NCBI RefSeq assembly: GCF_013373795.3
Contig: NZ_CP088022.1
Coordinates: 4,712,001-4,776,000 of the forward strand
Source: Bradyrhizobium quebecense
GTDB taxonomy: Bacteria > Pseudomonadota > Alphaproteobacteria > Rhizobiales > Xanthobacteraceae
Reading direction: 5' to 3'
DNA: 64,000 nucleotides
A program made the position numbers and the translations under genes. This document shows, piece after piece, positions 37,959 to 46,294 of this stretch (position 1 is its first letter; the number at the start of each line of letters is the position of its first letter). The notes below the pieces were generated by a model, which made no database searches, was not told the origin of the DNA, and worked only from the letters and a program-made list of their open reading frames with translations.

Positions 37959-39695
37959 CTACCGCCAATGATGCGCGCCGTAGGCGAGCAGCACGACCAC
38001 GACGAGCGCCAGCACCAGCGTGGTCGACTTCCAGAACAGCACCGGGTTGCGCTCGATCAGCGGGGTCGATGACGTCGTCAGATATCTTGCGTTGGGATTG
38101 CGCAGGTCGAACAGGAACTCCGAGAAGGTGTCGTAGCGTTTCAGCGGATTGGCGTGCACCGCGCGCTCCAGCGCGCCGTCGACCCAGGCCGGGATGTCGC
38201 GGCCGCCATGCGCAGCCGGACGGTAGACCAGCCGGTTGAAGTCGGATCGGGTGCGGGCGCGCGCGATCTGCGCGCCGTAGGGCAAGCGGCCCGTCAGCAT
38301 CTGATAGGTCACGACGCCGAGCGAGAACAGGTCGGAGCGCGCGGTGCCGCCCTCGCCCAGGAAATACTCCGGCGCGGTGTATTGCTGGGTGCCCAGAATG
38401 TCCTCGACGCCCGCCGACGCCGCCTCGGCGACGCCCGAGATCCGCGTCGAACCGAAATCGATGATCTTCACCGTTCCGGTCCTGTCGATCATGATGTTGT
38501 CGGGCCTGACGTCCTGGTGCAGCATCTCCTTGCGGTGGAACGCGCGCAGCCCTTTTGCAATCTGCTCGGTGATGTCGCGCACTGTTTCCAGCGCGGGAGC
38601 AGGATTGTCGATCATCCACTGCGTCAGGGTCTGGCCGTCGATGTACTCCATCGCGACATAGAGGAAGTTGCGCTTGCGCTGCGGCAGAAACGGCTTCAGC
38701 ACATGCGGGCTGTCGATCCGCCGGGCGACCCATTCCTCCATCATGAAGCGTCTCAGATAGGCGCCATCGTCGCGCAGATCGATCGAGGGGATCTTGATCG
38801 TGACCGTGGTGCCGCTCTCCTCGTCGACCGCGAGATAGATGTGGCTGCGGTGCGATGCATGCAGCTCGCGGACGATGCGGTAGCCGTCGAACAGCATCCT
38901 TGCATCGAGCAGCGGGGGCAGCGGCAGCTCGGTGGACTGGCCGAACACCTCGCCGGCGTCGCCGTCGGGCAATTCGTCGATCCGGATGACCTGCGCGGTG
39001 AGATTGTCCGGGCTGCCGTTCTCATAGGCCAGCTCGACGATCGATTTCGCGGCGGCATCGAGATCGGCAGCGCCGTCGAGGATCATCCGCGCCAGCTGCC
39101 GCGCGGGAACGTGCTCGTAGATTCCGTCGGTCACCAGCAGGAAGGTGTCGCCCCGCTCCAGCCGGAGATTCTGGTAGTCGATCTCGAGCTGCGGGTTCAC
39201 GCCGAGCGCGCGGCCGAGATAGCTCTGCTGCGACGACAGCACGACGCGGTGGTCGTTGGTCAATTGCTCGAGGCTGTTGCCCGCGACGCGGTAGATCCGG
39301 CTGTCGCCGACATGGAACAGATGCGCCGTGGTCGAGCGGATGACCAGCGCGCTCAGCGTGCAGACGTAACCCTTGTCCTTGTCGTAGGGGTTCTGGCTGC
39401 GCCTGGTCTGCGCATGCAGCCAGGAATTGGTGGCCTCCAGCACGCGCTGCGCCGAGGTCTTCACCGACCAGGATTCCGAGGTGCAGTAGTAATCGGTCAG
39501 GAAGCTTTTGACCGCCGACTCGGCGGCGATGCGGCTGACGCTGCTCGAGGAGATACCGTCGGCAAGCACCACGGCGATGCCCTTCAGGCCGAGCAGCGGC
39601 TCGTCGGGGATCAGCACGCCGTGGAAATCCTGATTGGTGTCCTTGCGGCCCTGATCAGAGAATTGCCCGACCGATATTGTCAGCGCGCGCGGCAT
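37959..39695 (-). CDS. Bifunctional PP2C phosphatase - Ser/Thr kinase, C-terminally anchored
   Basis: A 578-residue fusion. Residues 1-240 are a PP2C phosphatase with metal sites in D-T-N-Q-D, L-A-D-G-I-S (45-50), V-T-D-G-I and G-S-P-D-N. Residues 270-540 are a Hanks-type kinase: likely ATP lysine K301 in T-I-K-I-P, catalytic loop H-Q-D-V-R-P-D-N (393-400), D-F-G at 413-415 and A-P-E at 441-443. The canonical H-R-D-L-K-P-E-N is changed at two key places (R to Q, K to R). A hydrophobic C-terminus (about 552-573) should anchor it in the membrane. It lies 60 bases after the formate/nitrite channel gene on the same strand. The start is ATG 39695. Confidence 0.88.
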   Translation of the reverse strand: MPRALTISVGQFSDQGRKDTNQDFHGVLIPDEPLLGLKGIAVVLADGISSSSVSRIAAESAVKSFLTDYYCTSESWSVKTSAQRVLEATNSWLHAQTRRSQNPYDKDKGYVCTLSALVIRSTTAHLFHVGDSRIYRVAGNSLEQLTNDHRVVLSSQQSYLGRALGVNPQLEIDYQNLRLERGDTFLLVTDGIYEHVPARQLARMILDGAADLDAAAKSIVELAYENGSPDNLTAQVIRIDELPDGDAGEVFGQSTELPLPPLLDARMLFDGYRIVRELHASHRSHIYLAVDEESGTTVTIKIPSIDLRDDGAYLRRFMMEEWVARRIDSPHVLKPFLPQRKRNFLYVAMEYIDGQTLTQWMIDNPAPALETVRDITEQIAKGLRAFHRKEMLHQDVRPDNIMIDRTGTVKIIDFGSTRISGVAEAASAGVEDILGTQQYTAPEYFLGEGGTARSDLFSLGVVTYQMLTGRLPYGAQIARARTRSDFNRLVYRPAAHGGRDIPAWVDGALERAVHANPLKRYDTFSEFLFDLRNPNARYLTTSSTPLIERNPVLFWKSTTLVLALVVVVLLAYGAHHWR

Positions 39696-39755
39696 CGACC
39701 GTCCCAATGCGGATGGGGCCCTCCGTGACAGGAGAGCCCCATAAGCCGGCCAGGA

Positions 39756-40574
39756 TCAAGCCGCGAGGCGCTGGCGCTTCGGCGCCGTCTTCACATGCGT
39801 CGTGTAGAGCGTGAGCCCGGTGAAGGCGAGACCGCCGGCGAGATTGCCCAGCACGGTCGGGATTTCGTTCCAGATCAGGTAGTCCATGATCGAGAACTTT
39901 GCATGGAGCATCAGTCCCGACGGGAACAGGAACATGTTCACGACCGAATGCTCGAACACCATGTAAAAGAACACCAGGATCGGCATCCACATCGCGATCA
40001 CCTTGCCGGGCACCGTCGTCGAGATCATGGCGCCGACGACGCCGGTCGAGACCATCCAGTTGCAGAGCATGCCGCGGATGAACAGCGTGGCCATGCCCGC
40101 CGCGCCATGCGCCGCGTAGCCCAGCGTTCGCGCCTCGCCGACGTTTCCGATGGTCATGCCGACCTTGTCGGGCTCCTGCGTGAAGCCGAACGTGGTCACG
40201 AACGCCATCATGAACGCGACCGTGAGCGCGCCGGCAAAATTGCCGACGAAGACGAGTCCCCAGTTGCGCAGCACGCCGCCGAGCGTGACGCCGGGGCGCT
40301 TGTCGAGCAGCGCCAGCGGTGACAGGACGAACACGCCCGTCAGCAGGTCGAAGCCCAGCAGATATAGCATCACGAAGCCGACCGGAAACAGCAATGCGCC
40401 GACGAGCGGCTGGCCCGTGTTGACGTTGATCGTCACGGCAAACCAGGCCGCCAGCGCGAGGATCGCACCGGCCATGTAGGCGCGGATCACGGTGTCGCGC
40501 GTCGACATGAAGATCTTGGATTCGCCGGCGTCCACCATCTTGGCGACGAATTCGGACGGTGCGAGATAGGCCAT
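39756..40574 (-). CDS. Formate/nitrite transporter family channel
   Basis: A 272-residue FNT channel with six hydrophobic segments. The family signature is seen in the V-G-N-F-A-G-A-L and G-M-L-C-N-W-M-V-S-T-G blocks; pore histidine candidates are in F-E-H-S-V-V-N-M. It may export or import formate, nitrite or a related monovalent acid anion. The start is ATG 40574 with AGGGGAA 7 bases upstream; a long N-terminal extension in the same frame lacks similarity. It is probably cotranscribed with the downstream PP2C-kinase gene, which may control it. Confidence 0.9.
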   Translation of the reverse strand: MAYLAPSEFVAKMVDAGESKIFMSTRDTVIRAYMAGAILALAAWFAVTINVNTGQPLVGALLFPVGFVMLYLLGFDLLTGVFVLSPLALLDKRPGVTLGGVLRNWGLVFVGNFAGALTVAFMMAFVTTFGFTQEPDKVGMTIGNVGEARTLGYAAHGAAGMATLFIRGMLCNWMVSTGVVGAMISTTVPGKVIAMWMPILVFFYMVFEHSVVNMFLFPSGLMLHAKFSIMDYLIWNEIPTVLGNLAGGLAFTGLTLYTTHVKTAPKRQRLAA

Positions 40575-40928
40575 TCGTAAATTCCCCTTGCGCAATTCGG
40601 CCGCGCCGGTTGCCTGCCGGAAGCGACGCGGGTTGGTTGCAATGCTCGTCCGTCGGGGAGTTGGGGGTGTAACGATTGCTCGCGGCGCCCGGGCGGGGCG
40701 CCTTGATCCCCTCACCTCGGCCTGCATTGGCTTCGGCAATCCGGAGGACGGCAGTCGTCATTGACTAATGCAACCAAAAGCAATGGACATGCCAACCGGA
40801 AACGCTCGCGGACGGCATTAAATCCTTGTTGATACAATGAGTTAGAGAGGCGACGCTGGAACCGCGTAGCGCGATGGCGCGGAATTGTGCAGCATGCCCA
40901 GATGTCACCCACGCCGGATGCGCCCGGT
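40575..40928. other. Intergenic region, no gene seen
   Basis: About 350 bases upstream of the leftward channel gene. It should contain that promoter. I looked for an FNR box (TTGAT-N4-ATCAA) and an NtrC site and found neither in convincing form. Confidence 0.4.
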
Positions 40929-41726
40929 CTACTTCACCCCGGTACGGACCGGGGTGCCCTTCAGCCCGTTATTGTCATAGGCCTTGCGCAGCGTGCCGTT
41001 GGCGATCGCATCGGTCATGAACCTGGTGGCGAACGCCGCGGCCAGCGGATGGTTGAGCGGCACCGCAACCGCAGTGACGGTCTGCTTGAAGGTCTCGTCC
41101 AGCACGCGGCTACCCGGAATCTTTTTGGCCATCGCATTGAGCTGATCGCGCGACAACGCGAATGCGTCGATCTCGCCGCTCTTCAGCAGATTGAAGATCT
41201 CGTCATAGGTCTGATAGCCCGTGACCTTGGCGTGCTTGAGGTGTGCGATCGCGCCGCGCATCGTGGTGGTGGCGTTGACGGCAGCGACCTTGACGCCGTC
41301 CTGGTCGAGCGCGGCGAAATTCGCGATCGCGGAGCCCGGCTTGACGATGTAGGTGGCGTCGGCAACTTCGTAGATCGGCCCGAACGTCATCTTGGTCTCG
41401 CGCTCGGGATCCTTGGGCAGGAAGGTGATATCCCAGCTGTTGCTCGACGCCGCGTCGGTGATCTGGCCGGAATTCTGGTGCACGACATAGTCGACGGGAA
41501 CACCGAGCTGCGCCGCCATCTCCCTGCCGAGATCGACGGGAACGCCGGCATAGCCGTTCTCGGTCCGGGTCGACCAGAACGCACCGCCCGCCGGACTGAT
41601 CGCGATCGCGATCCGGAGCTTTCCGGTCGGCGCGATCTGATCCTTCAAGGCGTCGGCATTGGCGGATATGGCCATGACAATCACTCCCAGAACGAGGCCA
41701 GCCAGACGCAGCAGTCGCGACAACAT
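40929..41726 (-). CDS. Family 3 extracellular solute-binding protein
   Basis: A 265-residue amino-acid-type periplasmic binding protein. The signal peptide (about 1-25, ending S-A-N-A) precedes L-R-I-A-I-A-I-S-P-A-G-G-A-F and G-Y-A-G-V-P-V-D-L-G-R-E-M-A. The second lobe includes Y-Q-T-Y-D-E-I-F-N-L-L-K-S-G-E-I-D-A-F-A. No permease or ATPase lies nearby, so it is an orphan. The ligand is unknown. Confidence 0.87.
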   Translation of the reverse strand: MLSRLLRLAGLVLGVIVMAISANADALKDQIAPTGKLRIAIAISPAGGAFWSTRTENGYAGVPVDLGREMAAQLGVPVDYVVHQNSGQITDAASSNSWDITFLPKDPERETKMTFGPIYEVADATYIVKPGSAIANFAALDQDGVKVAAVNATTTMRGAIAHLKHAKVTGYQTYDEIFNLLKSGEIDAFALSRDQLNAMAKKIPGSRVLDETFKQTVTAVAVPLNHPLAAAFATRFMTDAIANGTLRKAYDNNGLKGTPVRTGVK

Positions 41727-41829
41727 CGGACGCCCTCCACACCGGGTCTAGCGCCCGGCGGCGCGCAACAAACCGCACGAGGCCGCTTTGCGCAAGCGGC
41801 GGTCGCGCAAGGGAGCTATCCGTATCGGC

Positions 41830-42255
41830 CTATTTGACCCGGATGGTGATTTTTTCGGAGACGACCGGCGGGTTGAATGGATAGTGCTTGGCGTCGCCCA
41901 GCACCAGCTGCAAGGTGTGCTTGCCGGGCGCCAGATCGAGCTGCGTCTCGGTCTGGCCCGCACCGAAGTGCTGGTGAGACTTGTCCGACGGGATCGGCTC
42001 ATTCGGATTCAACGGCTCATCCACATCGATCAGAAGATGGTGATGGCCACTGTTCGGATATTCGTCGCCGGCATGGGTGACGCCCATGTTGCGCAGCCCA
42101 AAGCGGCACCAGAACGGGCTTCTGACCTTAGCTCCGTCGTGCGGCCAGATGAAATACAGCTTGGTGTCTTTCCCCGCCGGTTTGTTTTGCGCGGTGGCCG
42201 GACTGGCGAGCAATGTCAGTGCCGCAGCGAGCATGATCAGGCCTGCACTTTTCAT
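41830..42255 (-). CDS. DUF4399 secreted protein
   Basis: A 141-residue protein with a signal peptide (about 1-22, ending A-T-A-Q) and the DUF4399 core: V-Y/L-F-I-W-P-x-D-G-A-x-V-x-S-P, V-T-H-A-G-D-E, G-H-H-H-L-L-I-D and H-F-G-x-G-Q-T-E-x-x-L-x-L-x-P-G-x-H-T-L-Q-L-V. The His-rich surface suggests metal binding. GGAGGGG precedes ATG 42255. It is probably periplasmic. It lies 34 bases after the cyclase-fusion gene on the same strand and may share its transcript. Confidence 0.85.
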   Translation of the reverse strand: MKSAGLIMLAAALTLLASPATAQNKPAGKDTKLYFIWPHDGAKVRSPFWCRFGLRNMGVTHAGDEYPNSGHHHLLIDVDEPLNPNEPIPSDKSHQHFGAGQTETQLDLAPGKHTLQLVLGDAKHYPFNPPVVSEKITIRVK

Positions 42256-42289
42256 AACCCCTCCAAACCTGGCGATTACAGACGATCTC

Positions 42290-43843
42290 TCAGGGAGACA
42301 GCGCGACCCGGAAACCGTGGGTTGGGTAGCGAACATTGGTGTCGTAATTGTCGCGATTGGCCGGACGGACATAGCGCGCATCATTCTTCCAGGAGCCCGA
42401 ACGAATGACGTGGGAGGCGCAGTCGCCGCCGGGCCACACCGCACCGTCGGCCGGGGCGCCCTGGTAGTTCCTGTGCCAGCAATCCTCGACCCACTGATCG
42501 ACACTACCGCCCATGTCGTAAAGACCGAACGGATTCGGCTTGAGACTACCGACCTTGACCGGCTGTTCGGCGGCACCGTCGCCGCCGCAATCCTTGCAAC
42601 CGGCGTTGCCCGATTGAATCTGGTCGCCCCACCAGTATCTCGATTGCGTTCCGCCGCGCGCCGCATATTCCCATTCGGCTTCGCTCGGCAGCCGGTAGGC
42701 CTTCCCGGTGCGCTCGGCGAGCCACGTCACATACTGTTTCGCGTCGCTCCAGCTCACATTGGTGACCGGCACGTCGTCCTTGCCGCCAGCCGTGAAGTTA
42801 CAGGCCTTGGCCGCCGCGCAAGCATTCCATTCCCGCACGGTGACCGGATATTTGCCCATCGCGAACGACTTGACCGTCACCCTGCGGATCGGGCGTTCCG
42901 AGGGATCGTCATTGCTCCCCATCGAGAAGCTGCCGCCCTGGAGCGCAATCATTTCGGGCTCCGGCACCGACACCACGGCTGGACTTGTCGAGGGTGCGGC
43001 TTGCGGTGTCGCTTGCTGTGCCGGCGCGGCACCTGGGATCGGACTTGAAGCCTGGCCTGGAGTCTGAGCGGGAGCGGCGGTTGTTGCCGGCTGCTGAGCT
43101 GCAGGCGATGCCGTCGGCGCGGAAGGCGCCCGCGCCACGTCGGTCAACCTGCCGCGCGGTTGCGCGAGCATGTACCAGAGCGCACCCGCGGCGATGATTG
43201 CGATGGCCAATCCGAGCAGCGTGAGCAGGATGGACTCACGACGCCTGCGCGTTCTTTGGTATGCGGCGGCGTCCGGCAGCACGCGATAAACCCGGACCGG
43301 ATCGGTGATGTTCTTGACCTTGCGGTCCCCGAGCGATTCGTATCCGCAGACCATCTTGTGCTTGATCTGCTCGTAGATGCCGCCCGAGATGAAGACATCG
43401 CCCGGCGCCGCGATCCCTTCCAGACGCGAGGCCACGTTGACGCCGTCGCCATAGATATCGTCGGGCTCTATGATGACGTCGCCGAGGTTGACGCCGATCC
43501 GGTACTCGATCCAGTGATCTCTCGCGATCGCCGCATTGCGGCCGATCATGTTCTGCTGAATCACGATGCTGCAACGGACGGCCTCGACCGGGCTGTCGAA
43601 CATCGCGATAAAACCGTCGCCGGTGGTCTTGACCAGCTTGCCATGGTGCTCGGCAATGGTAGGCTCGACCAGATCGCGCTCGAGCCGCTTGACGCGGTTG
43701 TGGGTGCCCTCTTCATCGAGCTGCATCAGGCGGCTGTAGCCGGCGATATCGCCCGCAACGATCGCGGCAAGGCGTCGCGGCATTGCGTCGCCGGGTGGTG
43801 GCTTGCCCGGCTTGCCGGATCTGAAGTCGCGAATTTCGCCCAT
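42290..43843 (-). CDS. Class III nucleotidyl cyclase fused to a formylglycine-enzyme-like domain
   Basis: A 517-residue fusion. Residues 22-190 are an adenylate/guanylate cyclase domain with metal-binding Asp32 (A-G-D-I-A-G-Y-S) and Asp76 (T-G-D-G-F), and V-N-V-A-S-R at 135-140. A transmembrane helix (about 204-224) and a Pro/Ala/Gln linker (230-292) lead to a periplasmic FGE-sulfatase-type domain (295-515: G-G-S-F-S-M-G-S, Y-P-V-T, V-S-W-S-D-A, R-L-P-S-E-A-E-W-E, G-G-S-V-D-Q-W). The two copper-binding cysteines of true formylglycine enzymes are absent near S-G-S-W (Tyr491 instead), so this half is more likely a ligand sensor. The start is ATG 43843. Confidence 0.88.
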   Translation of the reverse strand: MGEIRDFRSGKPGKPPPGDAMPRRLAAIVAGDIAGYSRLMQLDEEGTHNRVKRLERDLVEPTIAEHHGKLVKTTGDGFIAMFDSPVEAVRCSIVIQQNMIGRNAAIARDHWIEYRIGVNLGDVIIEPDDIYGDGVNVASRLEGIAAPGDVFISGGIYEQIKHKMVCGYESLGDRKVKNITDPVRVYRVLPDAAAYQRTRRRRESILLTLLGLAIAIIAAGALWYMLAQPRGRLTDVARAPSAPTASPAAQQPATTAAPAQTPGQASSPIPGAAPAQQATPQAAPSTSPAVVSVPEPEMIALQGGSFSMGSNDDPSERPIRRVTVKSFAMGKYPVTVREWNACAAAKACNFTAGGKDDVPVTNVSWSDAKQYVTWLAERTGKAYRLPSEAEWEYAARGGTQSRYWWGDQIQSGNAGCKDCGGDGAAEQPVKVGSLKPNPFGLYDMGGSVDQWVEDCWHRNYQGAPADGAVWPGGDCASHVIRSGSWKNDARYVRPANRDNYDTNVRYPTHGFRVALSP

Positions 43844-44055
43844 GGCCTCGGCTGCTCCACAAACCACAAATGGCAGTGATCGGCGCAACCGGCGCCTTGG
43901 GCCCGAAGGCCCGTGTGGAGCGTATCACACCGCCGGGTCCGGACAAAGTTTACGGATACAATTGTGCGGTGCGCGAAAAAGCGCCATCCGCTTGGGGCGG
44001 ATGGGCGCTGTGGGCTTGTTTCAGCTTGAAATGGGTGCGGCAAACCGCCAGGACG

Positions 44056-45246
44056 TCAACCCGCCTGCGTGGCGGGCGTCCGGATCTCGCGCGGCAGGAT
44101 GATCGCGGCCGCAATCGCCAGCAGGCACAGCGCCGCGAAGGCACGCAGCATCATCGAGAAGCCGCCCTGGTCGTACAGCCAGGCCACCAGGCCAACGGAG
44201 GCGCCCGCCGCGGTGAAGCCGACGAAATAGCGGACCGCATAGGCGCGCGAGCGCCATTCCTCGGTGGTGTACTTGCCGACCATGGCATCGTTCACCGTGA
44301 CCTGGCCGAACGCGCCCATCACGATGCCGATCGAGACCACGATCAGCGGCAAGTTGGACAGGCTCGCCGCCAGATAGAGGAACGGCGCCAGCATGAACGA
44401 CAGCGGCAGCGCCACCGTCTTCAGCGAATGTCTGTCGAGCAGCTTGCCGATCGTATACTGCGTCATCGCGCCGAACACGTAGACCCCGGCCGCGATCACG
44501 CCGAGCAGCGCCGGGCTCCTGGTCAGATCGGCGAGCCGTTCGGCGAACAGCTTCGGCAGCGCCACCGTCACCGCGTTGAAGGTGGTCGAGATCGCGATCA
44601 CCACGATCAGCAGCGACAGCACCACCCGCCACATGTCTTCCTTGGCGACCCGCACCTGGGCTGCGGCCTGCCTGGAGCCCTTGCGGTCCTCATGCACCAC
44701 CGTCATCGCAAAGGCGATGCCGACCAGCACGGTGACCGTACCGGGCACGATGAAGGCCCAGCGCCAGCCGAGATACTGGCCGATCACGCCGGTGACCAGC
44801 GCCGAGGAGGCGACGCCGAGATTGCCCCAGACGCCGTTGATGCCCATCTGGGCGCCGAGCTTCTCGGCATAGGACACGATCATCGCCGTGCCGACCGGAT
44901 GGTAGATCGAGGCGAAGATGCCGATCGCCAGCAGCGCGGCGCCGAGTTGCAGCGGCGTCTGCACGAAGCCGACCGAGATCATCGACAGGCCGATGCCGAC
45001 GAAGAAGATCACCATCATGTGGCGGCGGCTCCAGCGATCGCCGAGCCAGCCCGTGATCAGCGAGCCGGCGCCGAAAGCGATGAAGCCCGGCGTCGCATAG
45101 GGCAGCAGTTCCGAATAGGCCATGCCGAGCGCCGGGCCCATGATGATGACGGCGGCCGCGAAAATCAGCATCGCGTAGTGATCGATGAAATGGCCGGCGT
45201 TGACGAAGCTGATCACCCGGCTTGGACTGTTCGTTGGGCTGCTCAT
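44056..45246 (-). CDS. MFS transporter
   Basis: A 396-residue major facilitator of about twelve hydrophobic segments, starting F-V-N-A-G-H-F-I-D-H-Y. Motif A is G-W-L-G-D-R-W-S-R-R-H, and Y-H-P-V-G-T-A-M-I lies in segment 4, the pattern of the fosmidomycin-resistance/NarK-like MFS group. The start is ATG 45246; TTG and GTG codons upstream are possible. It is divergent from an AraC regulator 80 bases away, which probably controls it. The substrate is unknown. Confidence 0.85.
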   Translation of the reverse strand: MSSPTNSPSRVISFVNAGHFIDHYAMLIFAAAVIIMGPALGMAYSELLPYATPGFIAFGAGSLITGWLGDRWSRRHMMVIFFVGIGLSMISVGFVQTPLQLGAALLAIGIFASIYHPVGTAMIVSYAEKLGAQMGINGVWGNLGVASSALVTGVIGQYLGWRWAFIVPGTVTVLVGIAFAMTVVHEDRKGSRQAAAQVRVAKEDMWRVVLSLLIVVIAISTTFNAVTVALPKLFAERLADLTRSPALLGVIAAGVYVFGAMTQYTIGKLLDRHSLKTVALPLSFMLAPFLYLAASLSNLPLIVVSIGIVMGAFGQVTVNDAMVGKYTTEEWRSRAYAVRYFVGFTAAGASVGLVAWLYDQGGFSMMLRAFAALCLLAIAAAIILPREIRTPATQAG

Positions 45247-45326
45247 GGGCAGGTCTTTCACTGGCAAGTCTCTCACGCGATTCTTCAATTGCTCGAAAAT
45301 AGGTTATAGGTCCTTGTCCTGACGGG

Positions 45327-46136
45327 ATGTCGCCAATGACTATCGCTGAGCCGCCAATAAGAGCCCTCCACAAGGACCGGCGCGTCACCGGCGACGGGGT
45401 GCACATGGTCGCGCGCAGCTACCAAAAGGGCGTCCGCCTCGACCCGCACATGCACCGCGAGGCGCAACTGGTCTATGCCGCGAGCGGCACCATGCAGGTG
45501 ACGACGCCGAAGGGCCGCTGGCTGGTGCCGCCGGACCGCGCGGTGTGGGTCCCTGCTCTGCTCCCCCACGCGATCGACGTGCTCGCCGATATCGAGATGC
45601 GCACGCTTTATTTCGACCGAGCCTGGCTCGCGCGCGAAGCGCGCAGCGACAGCCTCGGCCATGAATTCGTGGTGCGGGTGTCGCCGCTGGTGCACCAGGC
45701 AATCCTTGCGCTGTTCGACGCCTCATGCGGACGCCAGCGCACCGACCTCCTGATCAGGCTCGTGATGCTGGAACTGCACCAGGCCGAGGATTCCGCGACC
45801 TTCATCCCGCTGCCGCAGGAGCCGCGCTGTCGCCGCGCCGCCGACATCGTGCTGGCCGATCCGACCAAGGACCACGAGATCGATGCGCTGGCGCGCACGG
45901 TCGGCACGTCGGCGCGGACGCTGTCGCGACTGTTCTCGGCGGAGACGCAGCTGTCCTTCAAGAGCTGGTGCCAGCGCGCCCGCATCGCGGCCGCGATCGA
46001 ACGCCTGTCAACCAATGCGAATGTTTCGGTCAAGCAGGTCGCCTCCGACCTCGGCTATGCCAGCGTACCGGCATTTTCCCATGCGTTCCGCCAGGTCACC
46101 GGCAAGACACCGACCGCGTTCGCGGAACGGACGTGA
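45327..46136 (+). CDS. AraC-family regulator
   Basis: A 269-residue regulator with an N-terminal cupin-like sensing domain (M-H-R-E-A-Q-L-V-Y-A-A-S-G and H-A-I-D-V-L) and a C-terminal AraC domain: first HTH in A-L-A-R-T-V-G-T-S-A-R-T-L-S-R-L-F, second in V-A-S-D-L-G-Y-A-S-V-P-A-F-S-H-A-F-R-Q. Two ATGs (45327, 45336) are possible. The divergent MFS gene shares the short upstream region, so export or uptake of an inducing compound is the likely job. Confidence 0.9.
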   Translation: MSPMTIAEPPIRALHKDRRVTGDGVHMVARSYQKGVRLDPHMHREAQLVYAASGTMQVTTPKGRWLVPPDRAVWVPALLPHAIDVLADIEMRTLYFDRAWLAREARSDSLGHEFVVRVSPLVHQAILALFDASCGRQRTDLLIRLVMLELHQAEDSATFIPLPQEPRCRRAADIVLADPTKDHEIDALARTVGTSARTLSRLFSAETQLSFKSWCQRARIAAAIERLSTNANVSVKQVASDLGYASVPAFSHAFRQVTGKTPTAFAERT

Positions 46137-46294
46137 GCGGGGTTTGTCATCGGGCGCAGTGATGAAGAATTATACCGTTGTCGCGCTGCGACATATTTCC
46201 GTACGATCCATGCGCTTGATTGCATTCCTGCCGACCTTAAATCCCGTGTAAGGTCCGGCTTCACTGGATACGACCCGCTGGATACGACCCGCAC

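Noticed and set aside
40575..40928. FNR or NtrC site in front of the formate/nitrite channel
   Set aside because: The best partial match (TTGATACAATGAG) lacks the second half-site; no paired motif at the right spacing was found.
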